Origin: Gorsachius magnificus
Taxonomy: Eukaryota > Chordata > Aves > Pelecaniformes > Ardeidae
Length of the DNA: 64,000 nucleotides
Direction: 5' to 3'
Assembly: GCA_034008185.1 (NCBI GenBank)
Contig: CM067081.1
Location: 26,596,806-26,660,805 of the forward strand
The position numbers and the translations under genes are program-made. Each line of letters starts with the position of its first letter. Position 1 is the stretch's first letter. The notes beneath the pieces are model-generated. The model ran no database searches. It had not been told where the DNA came from and worked only from the letters and a program-made list of their open reading frames with translations. Below, piece by piece: positions 39,601 through 51,600 of the stretch.

Positions 39601-42600
39601 AAAATAAAAAGTAAATAAGAAAATATAAGCTGACAATTCACCTAGGAAAAAATACATATTATAATATTGTTCCTAATTTGTATTTGCATTTTGTTTCAAA
39701 TGTAAACAGCTGGTTTTATACTCTGAAGTTGGCATTTCTTTAATACAACTTTTCATTTTCTTAAATTTATTTTATCTTAAGTCTTTTTTTAGTTAATTAC
39801 TTGGTAATGCATTGGTTTAGGACTGCTAGCATTTTGTTTGGCAACCGGGTAATCGATCAGACTGATGTACAGATGTCTTGTCTATCAAGGACTGAGTGAA
39901 AGAGATTTGATTAGTAAGGAAGAATCAAGACATTGATTAAAGACATTGCCTAAACAGATCAAGAGTTATGTCTGTCATAAGTGGCTCTTTTAATACTCTT
40001 TGGTCAAGTTAGAAGGAGCTGCACCGTGTGCCTGCCAGAGTCCAGGAGTGATTGTGGGGAAAGAAACAAATGATAAGACTTTTGGGGAATGCGAGCAAAT
40101 AGAAGCAACTTCCAGAAATCAAAAAAAGAAGACATGTACTTACAGATGTCCAGCTGTGAAAAATGGCTGATAACTCTTGTCCTCTGCCACGCAGGTTCTT
40201 CATCATTTCCCAACCTTAATTTCCTCACCCTAAGTCTCTCCTGGTCAATTCCTCTCCTATTTCAGAGCCTCTTTATTTTTCCTGCTCCAGAGCCACATCC
40301 TTCCTCCTCACAAATCCACTCTGGTTAAAAGGAAACTGGCAACCCTCTGTCTTAAATCTCCGATCTCAGGATCTGCACCCTTCCAATTGCCAAGCCACCC
40401 CAGAGTCTTTCATACTGACCTTCCCCAGTCCCCCAGTTTTCGGCTGTGCTCCCCCTGCCCTCAGCCTTTCATGTCAGAGCCCTAAGGTATCCCCACTTGC
40501 AGCTTTCATTCTTCCCAGCCAGATGCTGCTGTGGCATGCACTCTACTTCCACCACCAAGATGTGCACGATTACTGGTGCTCTGTTCGACAGAAGTGCTAT
40601 GACAGTATAAATTTCAATTGCATCTCCATTCTTGGTTACTCCTTTCAAAGCACTTTTAAATCAGACCCTTATTACTCTTTGATTCTGCCCCCATACCTAG
40701 TTTCTCATCTCAGTTTAATTGTGCTGCTTCTCATATATGAAAACTAGTGGATTGGTGTTGCTGTGAAGATTTTTTTCACTCTTTATATCCTAGAGCTTAG
40801 GAATTGATTAGTTGACTCTGCCACCAATGGAGGAAGCTATAATATCACTGCCTGGTTAGACTGAAAACGTTTTCATCTTGTAGCGTACTGTCCCTGAAAA
40901 TCTGTAGAATACTACAAAGGGGTCTATAAAAGGCAGCTAATACGGTTATTAACAATGTCTTAAGATAGCTTTACAGAAAACAACTCATAAATTTTCCAGT
41001 GCACGTGCAGAGTGAAAGGTGGAAGCAACTCCTGTACCAAGATTGCCCCAAACCTTCTGTTACCAAATGTTGCTATATGGTTTGCAGCAGAAAGTCGACA
41101 ATGATTTGGGATAGTGTGACTTTCAAATACATTTTCAGCCATATTGTAAGCAGTTAAAAATAATAGCTTTCATATTTTTTACCTTTGAAAATTTTCAGCT
41201 GATTTTTATCTACTAGGGGGTTTAATCAAATTAAAAAGAAAAAGGAATATAAACATATTTTTTCCATTTTTATAGTAAATAAATATTAAAAGCAGAATAT
41301 TCTGTGTGGTCTTTTTTTTTTTATAAAGGTAAAAATGTATATATTTACCACAGACATGAAATGTCTCATTATTTAGGTAATAAACATGGGGGCAGGGGGG
41401 GTGTATTTTTAGGCATTTGGAAGTAGTGCAAGAACTATTTAGGTAACTCAGTAGGTTAAAACAATTACAATACACTTCATAAATCACAAGCAAACAAGAT
41501 ATTTTAGGGAAGGAATGTGACGGATGAGGTCACTAGATATACAATATGTCATTTAGTTAACTGAAGCCCATATTTTTCCCATAATGTAGTAGATGAACTC
41601 ATTAGTTACAATGAAAACCAGTAAGGAGGAGGCATCTGGCTTCCAACTGCTTGTTTCTGACAGGGTTAAGATCGCTGGGTATAGTAGTGTTTCTGCTTTG
41701 TCTACTGACATGGCCTTGTGCTGCAGAAAAATGATGAGGTTTGCTGAAAATTTACAGGCTTACTGTCACAATATTATAACACAGACAGATGCAATCAGTT
41801 ATATTTTTGCTTCTGTTCATGTTTATTATTTCACTAAGTTGTTTTAAGTTTTTTTGATTTTTATAAAAGCATATGCATTACCGGTTTAAGATTTTTAGTA
41901 AATAATGTTATGAATCAGTATTCAGTTCTGATTCTTTATTCCTGAATTCTGAAGGCTACAGAAGTGCTATGACACCACATAAAAGAAGATGGAATAAAAC
42001 TTGTGGATATGCATCATTGCAACTAAAATTGGCTGGGTTGTCTGACCCATGCTCAGGAGCATATAAATTACCTAAAAGAGTATTAATAATAATGCTGATC
42101 CAGAAGATATTAGAATATATATTTTCAGATATATTTATCTGAATTTCAAAAATACTCATTTACTAATATTCTTAATTGAGAGGCAATTATTACTCAGTTT
42201 TATCTGTTCTGAATTTATGTTCCTTTGAGTTACAAAAAGTGAATTGGACCTTTTAAACCCTTACTCATTTGGCTTGCTTGACCTTTTAAAAATGAGAGTT
42301 AAAGTATTGTGTTTAGGTAGTTTTTTGAGATTTTGATTTGTGGTGATAAATCAGACTAAGTTTAATTGACTTAGTATAGTGTATTTATATAGATACTGGA
42401 GACACAGTTAGAAAAGTAAAGATACAAGTCTGGTTTCTGTGGAAATGAATTATCCATACACTTATCTCTGTATACAATAACTTCTCTTGATATTTTTTTC
42501 CTAAATCATTTTAATTAGTGTTATGTATTGTATAGTAAGTCATATCTAAACTCTATATCCAAAAATTTAATTTTACTTCCATTCTTAACTTCAAAGGGTG

Positions 42601-45600
42601 CAATCTTCTAGGTATTTTATTCTCTTTGGGGAACAAAGGATTACAAAGCACCTGCAGAGTAATTAAATACTGTCCTATTTATAGAGTCTTGAAATTAGTT
42701 CTGATTTTTGAACTTGCTACTCTAACTGGAAGGCTATTCCAGAACCTTAATTCCATAGCAATGGCTGTCACTTCTCAATTTAAATGCATTCCTGGTGAGT
42801 TTGCACTCAGGTTTTCTCATGCCAACTCTCCCGTTTAGCTTAAATCCTTTTCTGGAGTTTACATCCCAAAAATATATGTACGATAGCTGCTGTATAACCC
42901 CTCGGTATTAGTTTGGCCAGACTGTATCAGCCGAACTCTTTTTTTCTGCAACAGTCGATAACGGTGGATCTCCACAGTGGCACAACCATCTTCCTCAAAT
43001 ATAACAGCATACACAGTATTCCGTAATGAATCCTGTTAAAGCCTTCTCTAATACCATTATTACTTAACTGTTGCAGGAGCTATTTCTTCAGAAAAGTTTG
43101 GAATCGCATTTGCCTTTTCCATGGCAGCACTGTATTGGTACCTGAATAGTTACCAGTGATTGATGTATCCAGGTCCTTCTCTTCAGTCATTTCCAGCTGA
43201 TGAATTCCAGTTATAATGGGAATCTCTGTGTTAGTCACTGGATGCATAGCTTTTCGCTATTAAATGTAATTTGCAGTTCTGTCATAATGCCTTCTTATAA
43301 TCATCCTTCTGTGCATCAGTTGTACCTTGTAACTTTGTCATCAGCAAATTTCACCAGAATGTATTTACTTTTTCACCTGCAAACTTTATTAAAATTTTAA
43401 ACAAGAGAAATCCCATGGCAGTTTTCCTCAGTCTGATGTTTTTGTCTTTTGAAACTATCTGATGACTCCTTCTTAGCCAGTTTCCTTTCCCACCTTCTAT
43501 TAATTTCCAGATTCTCCTGACTAAATTACTATCTGTTGTGACAAGCCCAGCTTCACTGAATTTTATTACATTGGCCCATATTTTCTTTGAGTGATAAATA
43601 TTTAAAAAGCTCTTTTAGCAAAGCCATTTTGTTATGTGTCTCATTCCATTCCATTACTATTATTCACTCCAAAATAAATCCTGAAATCTTGCTTTACTGC
43701 TGAAGGCTTGTAGTTGTCCAGATAATTTTTTTCTGCCTTTTTTGAAAAGAGAAAACGTGTGGTTTTCTCCAGTCCTGTGTTGCTGTCTCCACTTACCTGT
43801 TTGGCAAAAGTACTCACTACTAGACCAGTAATTTCATAGACTGTTTCTTTCAAAATTGGCTTGGAGTCAGTTCTTTCCCGTGATTGTAATACACTAAAAA
43901 TCTTTCTTCTGGTTTAGTTAGGGTATTTGAATTTCCACAACCACATTTCTATTAGCTTTCCTGTCTTTAGTTTTGTGTTCAGCATTGTTGACCTTAATGA
44001 AAATTGAGGTTAGGTGTACTCTAACTTCACCACGTAGTGGACCGACTTCTTTTTTCACTGTCCTCTTTTCATTTACATGATAATGGAGCCTTATGCTATT
44101 TTATTTACCACCCATCACAAGGGCAACAATCTGCTTGACTGGCAGTCCAGTCCTGCTCTTCCCTTCGGTTGAGAGATGTTGTCTTTGTATGGGTGAAGTT
44201 TAAAGAGAAAAACAAGCAGAAAATTCATTAGGATCATTCTGCAGATCAGATGTCCCTCTGTGCCAAATATAGGCAGTACTAAGTAGATACGCATTTTTTT
44301 ACTTCCTGACCCGGCAGACGCTAAGTGCATTTTATGCAGCTCATAAATCCAGTTTCTCCTTCCTGCTTCGCAAAGCAGGGCTCATATCTATTTGATAAGA
44401 TGTGTTTAAGGCACTTAGGAGAAAGAGAAGAAGGAAGTGGCTTCAGCCTTTATGGCTGTTAAAAGAAGAGAACAATACTCCCTATAATGAGTTATTCTGC
44501 TTTGTATTTTTAACAAGCCTCTTCTGTTCTGTCGATATCTGTTAATACTTTTACACGTGAAGAGGTTTACACTACCAATAGTTCAAACACATAGATAATC
44601 TCATATAGAATTTTTTACATACATGTGCATACACACACACATGCCCATATGGTAAATACGTAGATATTTTACACCTGACTGTATCAAACAATTGGTTACA
44701 AGTTCTGTGTTTTTTATTAAAGTTACATTGCTGAAGCACATTTTGTTTGGAATAGTCAGAAGGACAGAGCTTCACCTAAGTATGTTGTAACATATTCTCC
44801 ATAATATCTAAACTGCTATATCAGAGCCATCAAAAAGAAAAATAGTGTTCCTATTTCATACATAGGCCAGCTAAATTTTATAATCAAGACAGGTGATCCA
44901 ATGAAAACAGAAGTCCATTAAATAGAATATCCAATGAAGACAGTTTGATAATAAATTAAAAAAATCAGTTTGACTGCAAGCTCTTTGTCATTAAAAATAG
45001 CCACAGCCTGTTACTCTAAAAAATTGTAACCAAAAAGATGAATATAGAAGTTATTCACAACTCTAGCTAACTTTCTGCTAAGGACAGAAAATTATTCTTA
45101 TTTAATGAAGTTGTTATGTCTGAAGTAATTAATAGAGGTATGCTTTTCTCGGTTACAAGATGTCGTAGAGTCCGTTTCAATCTGGAAATGTTCCAAACTC
45201 AACAGATTTCACTTGCCCATCTCTGTAAAGCTCTATTTATTTTGTTCTTAACATTTGCTTGAAAGAACTACAGAATTTTACCTTTTGTGGGGAAGGGGGA
45301 GTTGTCTAAAGAATCAGCACTTCTTTTTTTCATTCATGTATAAACTTGTATTCAGTATAATAATATGTGTGTAAAAATGTGTATAATACACATTTTAAAC
45401 AAAAGACAAAGCAAACAAAAGGTATAGCAGTTTTCTTTTGAATGCAAGCTTAGTATTTGCTGACAGAAATAAAAAGACTAAATTTTATAGTAATCCTAAA
45501 GCATAAGTGATTGCATTTTTCTCTTCCAGTGGTCTCACACATCATACAGATATGCAGTTGATAGGTTATAATTTTTAATGTTGTTCTTGCTGGCAGTATT

Positions 45601-48600
45601 TTGCTATTTGATTACTGTGTGAGTAGTGGGCTGTAATTTCTAAATGTCATTGAGCTTGCATAATGCAACTTTGGGCTCCTTCTTCCAAGCCTTTATATAT
45701 GCCGAACAGCTGTTGAAAGCAAAATGTTTTGTATGTAAAATGTTTTTAAGGTTTAAACTACTAGGATTTGTGGGCTTTCTAACACATTTCTGTCTTGTAA
45801 AACCTTATGATCATATTTTTAGGAACAAAAATCAAACTGTTTTATAAATATTGTTCATAATCTCTATTTCACTGCAGAGACACCAACTGTATTTCCAGAA
45901 AATATCAAAGATAAAGAAACACCGACACCAGTTGAAGATATTCAGCTGGAAAGCTCTATTCCTCATACAGATTCTGGAATTGGTGATGAACAGATGCCCA
46001 GTATTTTGAATGGGACAGACTTGGAGACCAGCACAGGCCCCGATGCTATGAGCGAGCTGTTGTCTACTTTGTCTTCAGAAGTGAAGAAATCTCAGGAGAG
46101 CTTAACGGAAAGCCCCAGTGAAATCTTGAAACCGGCATCATCGATATCCAGTATCAGCCAAAGTAAAGGCATCAATGTCAAGGAAATACTGAAAAGTCTT
46201 GTGGCAGCTCCTGTTGAAATTGCAGAATGTGGTCCGGATCCGATCCCTTACCCAGATCCTGCACTGAAGAGAGAAGCTCAGGCTATTCTTCCCATGCAGT
46301 TTCATTCATTTGACAGGTATATGGATGGATTAATTACTTTATATTGATGTAATTCAGAAGTTTGGAGGATTTTTTTTTTTTAAGATAGTTATTCTTCTAT
46401 TGGTTTGTATTAGACTATTGAACAGCTGCATTACTTCTCCTTTTCTGTGTTACCAAACTGGGCCATATAGTATAGACAAAAGTAATTCACCTTGTTTTTC
46501 TCTGTCAGCAGTGAATAAAACTCTATGAGGTACTTGGAAAACAAGCCTGTTGTAAAGAAATATTTTTATAATGAAATCTTTTTTCCTTTAAAACAACATT
46601 TTAGTGAGGAGGAGGGGTAATATCTGCTTATGCAGAACAGACTGTGCAGAAATTCAGTCAAATATTCTTTCAAAGGCTTACATCTTAATTGGATCCATCA
46701 TTGTAGTGTTTTCTGGTACTGAAATGCTTCAACCATGGCAAATTGTTTGCATGGTCATGGTGGAAAACAGTTTCCTTTCAGGTCTTAAAGACCAAATTTG
46801 CTCAAAAGTTAGTGTTTAAAAATAAACTGCTGAACATCTCCACAAAGAGCCCTTTGTTTCTCTTTTTAGGTTGTAACTTCCCAGCTTCTAATGAATATAC
46901 TTTTCTTTAAATGTCCAATCCATCTCAGTTATCCTGAACGTAGAAGTTGTGATAAGATGTACAATTGGCAACATCCTTCCAGAAGAAGGGTAACCTGATC
47001 CATTGTGGGTTCAATCTTAACCTGTGCAAAGAGCTAACTCCTATGAGTGTTGCTGTGGTTACATTTTCCAGTATGACAACATCCCTGCAGTTTCTTTATA
47101 AAAATGTTTTAAAAAAGTAAAAAATGGAATCAGGACTTTACTCAAAGATATGGTAAAACATGTCTCAAAATTTTAGGCAAAGCTGTAGAAATATATTAGT
47201 TCACCATGCAGGTACAAGAATTAAAAAATCTGGAGGGAATAAAAAATAAAACAAGAAAATGTCTATGTTGTGTTTTATGTGAAAAATCCATCTGCATTTA
47301 CACAAAACCTGCAAAAATGTTAGCAATGTCTTCATTAAAGTCTTGAAAAAAACCAATATACAGTGTTTCCAGCGTAAACAGTAAAATGCAAGAAGAAAGA
47401 TGAGAATTTTAGACTAAAAGTGAAGAAGCACTTTTTCATTATGAATTCCATAGAAAAGCTGATGCCTTTTTGTCTGTATATACGTGTTAGTACTGAGGCT
47501 GCTTTTCTGAAATAATTCAATAAACAATCAGATAGCATCTGTTTTAACAAAGAAGATTGGGTCAAGATAGGAAAAGTGAAATGTGCTTTAGAAACAGTGA
47601 ATCTATCCCTTTCTAATAATATTTTAGGTCTTAAGGACATTCCAGAGAAAGCTCATTTAGCAACTATTTCATTAAGAAGGTATTTTTTTATTCATCAATC
47701 TGCATGTTTTGATTTTAGAGTGATTTCAGTGGGAAGTGAAAAATTTTTCTTTCCTGTGCAGTTAGGAATTTTTCCTTATTCTCTGTGAGGAACCACCATA
47801 TTGCAGAGTGCATTCTTGTACATTAAACAGCACAAAAATTTGTGCTGCGTGTAGAATTAGTAGCACCTAACTGTAACCACCAAAAGATTACTTTAGTTGA
47901 ACCTATTCAGCGAAATTTCTGCCTGGGTCAATTAAGAAAAATACTTAATTCAGAGGGTTGTTGTTAATTCACAAAATGCTAGACACCTAAATTAAAATGG
48001 AGCATATCACATCATGAGATGTCTTTGTCATCATTAGAGGGAACTTAACATCAAGATGATTGAAGTGATGAGTTTTATTCTGAATTTCTAAAATATAGCT
48101 TTAGAACAAAGCAATAAAAACTCCAGAGGGCTGCAGTAGGTTGGCCATAGCCTGTATTTAGTGTGAGCACCTCCATTAGACTCTTCTTGCAGCAGTGTGA
48201 CCGCTTGTACATTTTGAACATCATTAGTAGTAGATGCCTATAACAGAATTACAGAATTCAGAGGTACTTTATGTCTAGAGCTTATGGATTTTGATAGGCA
48301 TTTCATACTTAGTAAGCTTGCTTAGGAGCTAGAGGGTTTAGTGGGGCTTTTTTCCTTATCCTGTTACCCCCCTGACCAAGTTGCGATTCCATGATTTCCT
48401 GTACAAAGTGTACAGCTGTGTTTGTATCTTGGTAGCAATATGTTGTACCATGTCAGCCCTTGGCATTGTTTACTTCTTCAGCAAAAAAAGTGGTAGTGGT
48501 TGAAGTTTAGGCAAAAGACAACCCATTTACATCAATTTTGTTGGGATATTTTGTTTCTCTTAAATAGATGATCCTGCTATCTGATTTTGGTGAGTGAGGT

Positions 48601-51600
48601 AGATCATGCTTTTTAATATAACCAACAACTATGAAGGGGAAATTCACAGGTTCAGGCAGGTCCCAGCAGATCAGGAAGCATTAGATTCTTCCCTCCACCT
48701 AAATGGATGTTATTGAGCTGTGGCCATCTTGATAAAAATACCGATGTTCTTAGCCCCCAGGACCTCAACTGGCTGGTTGCACTTCATGGCAGCATTACTG
48801 AATGACGACCACTGTTCAGGCAAATACTTCTCTGTGCAGTTTGTTCATATTTTCAAAGTACTTACTTGACCACTGTGGCAATCTTTGGAGGCAAAAGATG
48901 GTTGGTGGTGGCGCTTTTCTTTTTTCAAATTACAAAGGAGGAGCAGATTGAGATCCTCACCCTATAACTTTTCAGGGCAGGGTGAAACAAAGGTTAGGGG
49001 GAGAAAGCTTGAATAGTGTATTGAAATAATGTTAGAATTAATTAAAATATTAATTGAGGAAGCAACATGAATTTTAGCTTGGAGTGGTTTATGACCATTT
49101 TGTGTTGTCTATTGTATCCCAGTTATCACTGAAAAACTGAAAAAAATACAGTGTTTTTCCATACTTGCTCCTGTAAATATAATTGTGTTTACTGATATAA
49201 AATAAGAATTAAATAATATACACTGCATATTTTTTTTAAATCTAACACTATGTCTGCGGACCATATTTCTGTAGGATCTTCTGTTGCTGTAGTTTATGCA
49301 GCTTTTGGTACTTCACTGAGCAATGTGGCTATTGGTCATGTTCGTTCTCTCTAGGGAGAACCATGAGCAATGGAGCGTATTGTTTTGTCAGGTTTTATTT
49401 GCTTCAGTTTTTATAAAATATACGCAGAGATTCCATATTTATAAGCAAATCGGGGTTAGAGACATGTATTTTTCACTTTAATCACAATATATTCTTAGTC
49501 CTTGTGAGGGTAGACTTTTCTTGTTTTATTTTTGCATTTGGGTGGCTGATTGCCTTGTAAGAGAAGAGTTGAGGTAATAAGGAATCAGTAGAAAAATAAC
49601 AGTAGTTTTGTTGTTTTAGAGATATTTCTTTAACTATAATCACTGATCTTACATGCAGGTAAACGCCATATAAAGCAAACTCCCGTAAACAGAATTGAAG
49701 TTAAGAGTTGCATTTTATCATTTAATATGATGTGTTTTGCTCTGCATGCTTGTTTAATTGTACATTGCTACTGTGTTCCTGAGTCATTTTATAATAGGCT
49801 ACGGTGTATTCTTCTGCAGAATTTGTGCAGTTATAAATGAAATATAAAAGCAGAAAATGTGTCCAACATGTTTTATCAAATAGGACTTGCGTGTAGTTAA
49901 TGTATGCAGCAGTTCAAGTACTATCGAATGTAAATGATGAGGTGATATTGATGAAAGGAGGGGATTGAGGTCTCGGGGGGCGCTGATGACGGATTGAACA
50001 GAAGCGGCCTTGCACTGCACGTAACTCAAGTCTGTCGTCTTCACCGCTCAAAGCCGTAATGGGAGGTGGCAGTCTGAAATGAGTTGCCACGGCAAAGAGT
50101 ATTATTTTTGAAATGCTTTCACACAAATCACTAGGCCCTGCATACAACTTAGTTTCATGCTTTAATGTCATCAGGAGGCACAAATTGGTGTGTCTAATTG
50201 TTTGCCACCTGCCAGCAAAATGAGCTGCCAGCCAGCCAGACGGGTTTGATTGTCTGTCAGCTCTTCAATAGATTGAGAGTGACAACATCAAAAATTTCAC
50301 TTCAAACTCTGAAGCTTTGAGCAGCTTTTCAGAGACCTCTTCCCCACAAGTGCTTCTGGACAACTGCATTTTTCAATTAGTTTTCAATATATCGCTGCCT
50401 TCTGCCTCATCTGTCTTAAGGTAGCTGTAATTACATTATGAGCTATATAAACAGATTTCTGGGACACTGGAGCCTGGATCCTCAAAGTTATGACATGTCT
50501 TTTAACATCAGGCTGAATTCCTTGAAAATGGCATCCAGGATGACATTTTTAGAAGCAAACACAAAGGGTTATTCCACCTAGATTTGCAACTAATGGAGCA
50601 TAGCTCACCAATAATTCCTTTTTGCTTTCTCATCTTTTGTCTGACAAAAAATCAGTCCATGTTGATTTTTAGGGTTTGGGGATTTCTTGTTTCTGTTTTT
50701 TTGTCAATTTGCATTTGTCCCACTGGGAACAATGTAGGCCATTAATGTTTGTGAATTTATTTGTGATTCTACCCAGTACCGCATTCTGAAGTTTACATTT
50801 GTTTCATTCTACTTTTTTCTATGGAGAGGTTTTAGAGGGGTGCTGTTACTGAAATTGAGAGTGCTCTCGGGTTTGTGTCTCATTATTTTTTCAAAGTGAG
50901 GTAATCTACAGATATTGTCTCTACTTAGCAGAATTATTTCACTAGAAAGCATGCTTGCATAAACAGAAAATCTTGAGTTCCTGGAAAGGAGATCAGTCAT
51001 TTTTGCTGCTATTAAATACCTTACACCTTTTTAATCCATTATCAGTTCACAAATCAGAATACTATGGGTTTGCGTAGTTTAAATACTCAATGAAGTCTTT
51101 ACAAGCATATTTTGAAACAGATTGAAGGACACGCTTTTGAATTATTTTAGTCTTGGGTTTGGGTTCCCCCCCTCCCCAGAAGGTCCTCGGGGCCAGTTTT
51201 AAAGGTATTTATATGCTAGAAAAGCTGGACGTCTTGTGAAATCCAATCAAAGGTGATACATATCCTGCCAGTTAGTACAAAGAAATAAGATCTTTCAAAA
51301 GTATGTTTAGATAAAAATCTATAGTTTATGTATGTAGGCTATATTTAGAAGGACTGCTGAGAGTATTTATGTGTTTTATGTGAATAAATTTTTTTACTTT
51401 TTTTTTTTTTTTATGCTGATTGACAGATTGGGAAAAAGACTAGAACTGCGAGAGAAGATACACTGAAGGCTCAAATAGAGAGGTTCAATATTTGTCTGTT
51501 TTAGTATTGCCCACCTTGGGGAGATCATTGATATGCACTGGTCTACACAGTCATTTAAATAAAATAGCTAAATTAGGAGATTATATTCCTGTTAGAGTCA

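Larger units (their letters stand above)
33238..45877 (+). other. NBEA: NBEA intron (12.6 kb)
   Basis: The longest intron here. Mostly unannotated AT-rich sequence. It contains a pyrimidine-rich, GC-richer block (40200-40560), an ancient CR1 relic (42600-44100) and a 23-nt inverted repeat (45374-45396). No splice-competent extra exon is evident to me. Confidence 0.75.

Noticed and set aside
46317..46519. Exon 18 read-through with AATAAA at 46514
   Set aside because: Frame closes after 8 codons and the signal is a single hexamer 170 nt on; not distinctive.
49914..50183. Two overlapping minus-strand open frames in the CpG-containing block
   Set aside because: Explained by locally higher GC; no codon bias or family resemblance.
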